Assembly (NCBI GenBank): GCA_034521755.1
Contig: JAXHMB010000003.1
Coordinates: 248,001 to 312,000 of the forward strand
Reading direction: 5' to 3'
Source: JAXHMB01 sp034521755
GTDB lineage: Bacteria > Bacteroidota > Rhodothermia > Balneolales > Balneolaceae
Length of the DNA: 64,000 nt
Shown here: positions 63,401 through 64,000 of the stretch, in pieces
Position numbering within the stretch: position 1 is the stretch's first letter
Layout of the letters: the number at the start of each line of letters is the position of its first letter
The notes under the pieces: model-generated
The model's database searches: none
Told to the model about the DNA's origin: nothing
What the model saw: the letters and a program-made list of their open reading frames with translations, nothing else
Made by a program: the position numbers and the translations under genes

Positions 63401-64000
63401 TCTTCGAAAAGTTACTTCCCGTTCCCGAACCATACTTAAAGAGACGAGCTTCACGCACCCACAAGTCCATGATGCCCCCTTCATTAACAAGGTTGTCATC
63501 GATACTCTGGATAAAACATGCATGCGGCTGGGGATGAGTGTAAGCATCTTCTGATTTTTTCAACTCACCAGACTTGCCATCTACATAATAATGTCCTTGT
63601 GCAGGACCATTTATTCCATAAGCCCAGTTCAGTCCAGTATTAAACCACTGGGGACTGTTTGGTGCCGCCATTTGATTGGCAAGCATATAACAAAGTTCAT
63701 CATAAAATATCTTTGCATCTTCTTCAGAATCAAAATAGTCATGTTTCCAGCCCCAATAGGTCCAACAGCCGGCCAGTCTATGAAACACCTGGCGTCCGTC
63801 AGTCTCTGAACCATAGCGGTCTTCTTCATCAAGTTTTTTAAGAGCTTTTTCATCGGCAACAGATTTGTGCAGCCATTTGGGCACTCCCTTTTCTGCTTTC
63901 TTTTTTAATTTTGCCGGCACCCCTGCTTTACGAAAATATTTTTGCGCTATAATATCAGTGGACATTTGCGACCAAGACTTCGGTACTATAACCTCGTCCA
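60492..64000 (-). CDS. nrdJ: Vitamin B12-dependent ribonucleotide reductase, 5' end beyond window
   Basis: The frame is open to the right edge (codons upstream of the ATG at 63965 read DEVIVPKSWSQ), so the true start is outside. The visible ~1168 residues are a class II reductase (TIGR02504 type): NSPQWFNTGLNWAYG, GSGTGSNFSKIRGEGEPLSG, NPCSEYMFLDNTACNLASLN (active-site Cys and Asn region), VLAPTGTIGLVMDCDTTGIE and GGYTQKVKIGGQSVYLRTGE. The C-terminus has a CxxC...CxxC cluster (SCPECGSMTMVRNGTCQKC) for redox relay. It reduces ribonucleotides using adenosylcobalamin without oxygen dependence. Confidence 0.96.
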   Translation of the reverse strand, partial: DEVIVPKSWSQMSTDIIAQKYFRKAGVPAKLKKKAEKGVPKWLHKSVADEKALKKLDEEDRYGSETDGRQVFHRLAGCWTYWGWKHDYFDSEEDAKIFYDELCYMLANQMAAPNSPQWFNTGLNWAYGINGPAQGHYYVDGKSGELKKSEDAYTHPQPHACFIQSIDDNLVNEGGIMDLWVREARLFKYGSGTGSNFSKIRGEGEPLSGGGKSSGLMSFLKIGDKAAGAIKSGGTTRRAAKMVSLDLDHPDIEEYVNWKVREEQKVASIVAGSKVLESHLKKIINLCHKPVEIEGRTFNGAVSRDPLKNKELGQAIREAKKDQVPLNYIERVVQLAEQGFTDLKFDTYDTDWDSEAYNTVSGQNSNNSVRIPNSFMTAVKEDKEWNLYWRTEKRDAAEDGREPEPCKTMKARELWDDISYAAWSCADPGAQYHDTINEWHTCPEDGPINASNPCSEYMFLDNTACNLASLNLMKYFKTEECNEYDVESLRYASRIWTVVLELSVLMAQFPSKEIAELSFKYRTLGLGYANLGASLMVQGVPYDSEDGCAIAGALTSIIHMGAYATSAEMAEELGTFERYDANEEHIQRVVRNHKRAAYNVDPDEYEELTIKPMGIDASTCPDYLLQAAREESDRAVEMGEEHGFRNAQVTVLAPTGTIGLVMDCDTTGIEPDFALVKFKKLAGGGHFKIINQCVPRALTNLGYSPEERDDIINYAKGHAKLEGCPHINEETLRELGFGDEQLEAIEEALPSSFDIKFAFNQWTLGEDFCKEVLEVNEDQLSKPQFDMLKHLGFSNEEIQEANDYVCGTMTVEGAPHLKDEHLAVFDCANRCGRTGTRYIKPGGHIRMMAAAQPFISGAISKTINLPNEATVEDFKDAYMQSWELMLKANALYRDGSKLSQPLNSLSDVFEELEDEDDLDENTATAQDEVLASAERIIHKYVAKRKRMPHRRGGYTQKVKIGGQSVYLRTGEYENGQLGEIFIDMHREGAAFRSLTNCFAIAISLGLQHGVPLEEFVDAFTFTKFEPSGMVNGSPHIKMTTSVIDFIFRELAVTYLGRDDLAHVPAEEILTRKLRPSEQAEIEKKEAEHQEQQSQSVQAKAQPQPQPETIADNGTQAKGKAEDSYESDYEKAKELGYTGDSCPECGSMTMVRNGTCQKCITCGSTTGCS

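Noticed and set aside
1..64000. CRISPR arrays, rRNA genes, prophage or conjugation modules
   Set aside because: No regularly spaced identical repeats with unique spacers, no rRNA-like sequence and no phage or transfer genes were seen on either strand; repeats are dispersed palindromes, three short iterons and attC-like sites.

Overview
The window is a stretch of bacterial chromosome that looks like a halophilic or marine member of the Balneolota/Rhodothermota-Bacteroidota group. This is inferred from the many secreted beta-barrel and lipoprotein genes, the short TonB, DUF5723-type proteins, a CrtB/CrtY carotenoid pathway, the general lack of Shine-Dalgarno sequences, acidic proteins and intergenic palindromes of the GTCATTGCGA type. 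No rRNA gene is present, so the assignment rests on gene style only. Most genes are ordinary core genes, and there is one clear accessory island.

Layout. 1-8.7 kb: 3' part of an amidohydrolase, two small envelope proteins, and two large secreted peptidases (tricorn-like S41 and M14). 8.8-12 kb: an NAD-salvage operon (pncB, pncA, FAD oxidoreductase). 12-15.8 kb: an outer-membrane DUF5723 protein preceded by a large lipoprotein gene broken by three frameshifts. 15.9-16.4 kb: tRNA-Ser(GGA), whose 3' end is duplicated around a tiny GIY-YIG element. 16.4-21 kb: tonB, a plsC remnant, murQ, a DUF4260 gene, accC and an esterase-like protein. 21-24.2 kb: crtB and purC separated by repeat-rich spacers. 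24.3-25.7 kb: an IS110-family element with a structured, bridge-RNA-like upstream region.

26.1-30.4 kb is the most interesting part: five consecutive units separated by five sites with the architecture of integron attC sites, with no integrase in view. The TTRRRY-type start of each unit is complementary to the R'' box at that unit's own end, exactly or with one mismatch, as expected for cassettes that were once circular. The cassettes carry a decayed six-bladed propeller lipoprotein, a small membrane protein plus a broken exonuclease, a secreted NTF2-like protein, a DoxX-like protein in reverse orientation, and a toxin-antitoxin pair with a nonsense mutation in the toxin.

30.5-64 kb returns to core functions: a Na/Pi transporter, a queuosine-tRNA mannosyltransferase-like glycosyltransferase, mutL, icd, a lipoprotein, degP/htrA, recO, a sigma/anti-sigma pair, uvrC (frameshifted), an SSS symporter, an RluA-type pseudouridine synthase, a methyltransferase, rmuC, a FrnE-type DsbA (with a duplicated 5' fragment upstream), DoxX, a ComEA-like lipoprotein, SatD, TfoX, TspO, crtY, a PIG-L deacetylase, a DUF885 peptidase and the vitamin B12-dependent ribonucleotide reductase nrdJ, which runs off the right edge.

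A cross-cutting observation is that several otherwise well-conserved genes (uvrC, the IS110 transposase, the large lipoprotein) are broken by single-base indels in short homopolymers. Either the assembly contains indel errors or several genes are recent pseudogenes; the sequence alone cannot decide.
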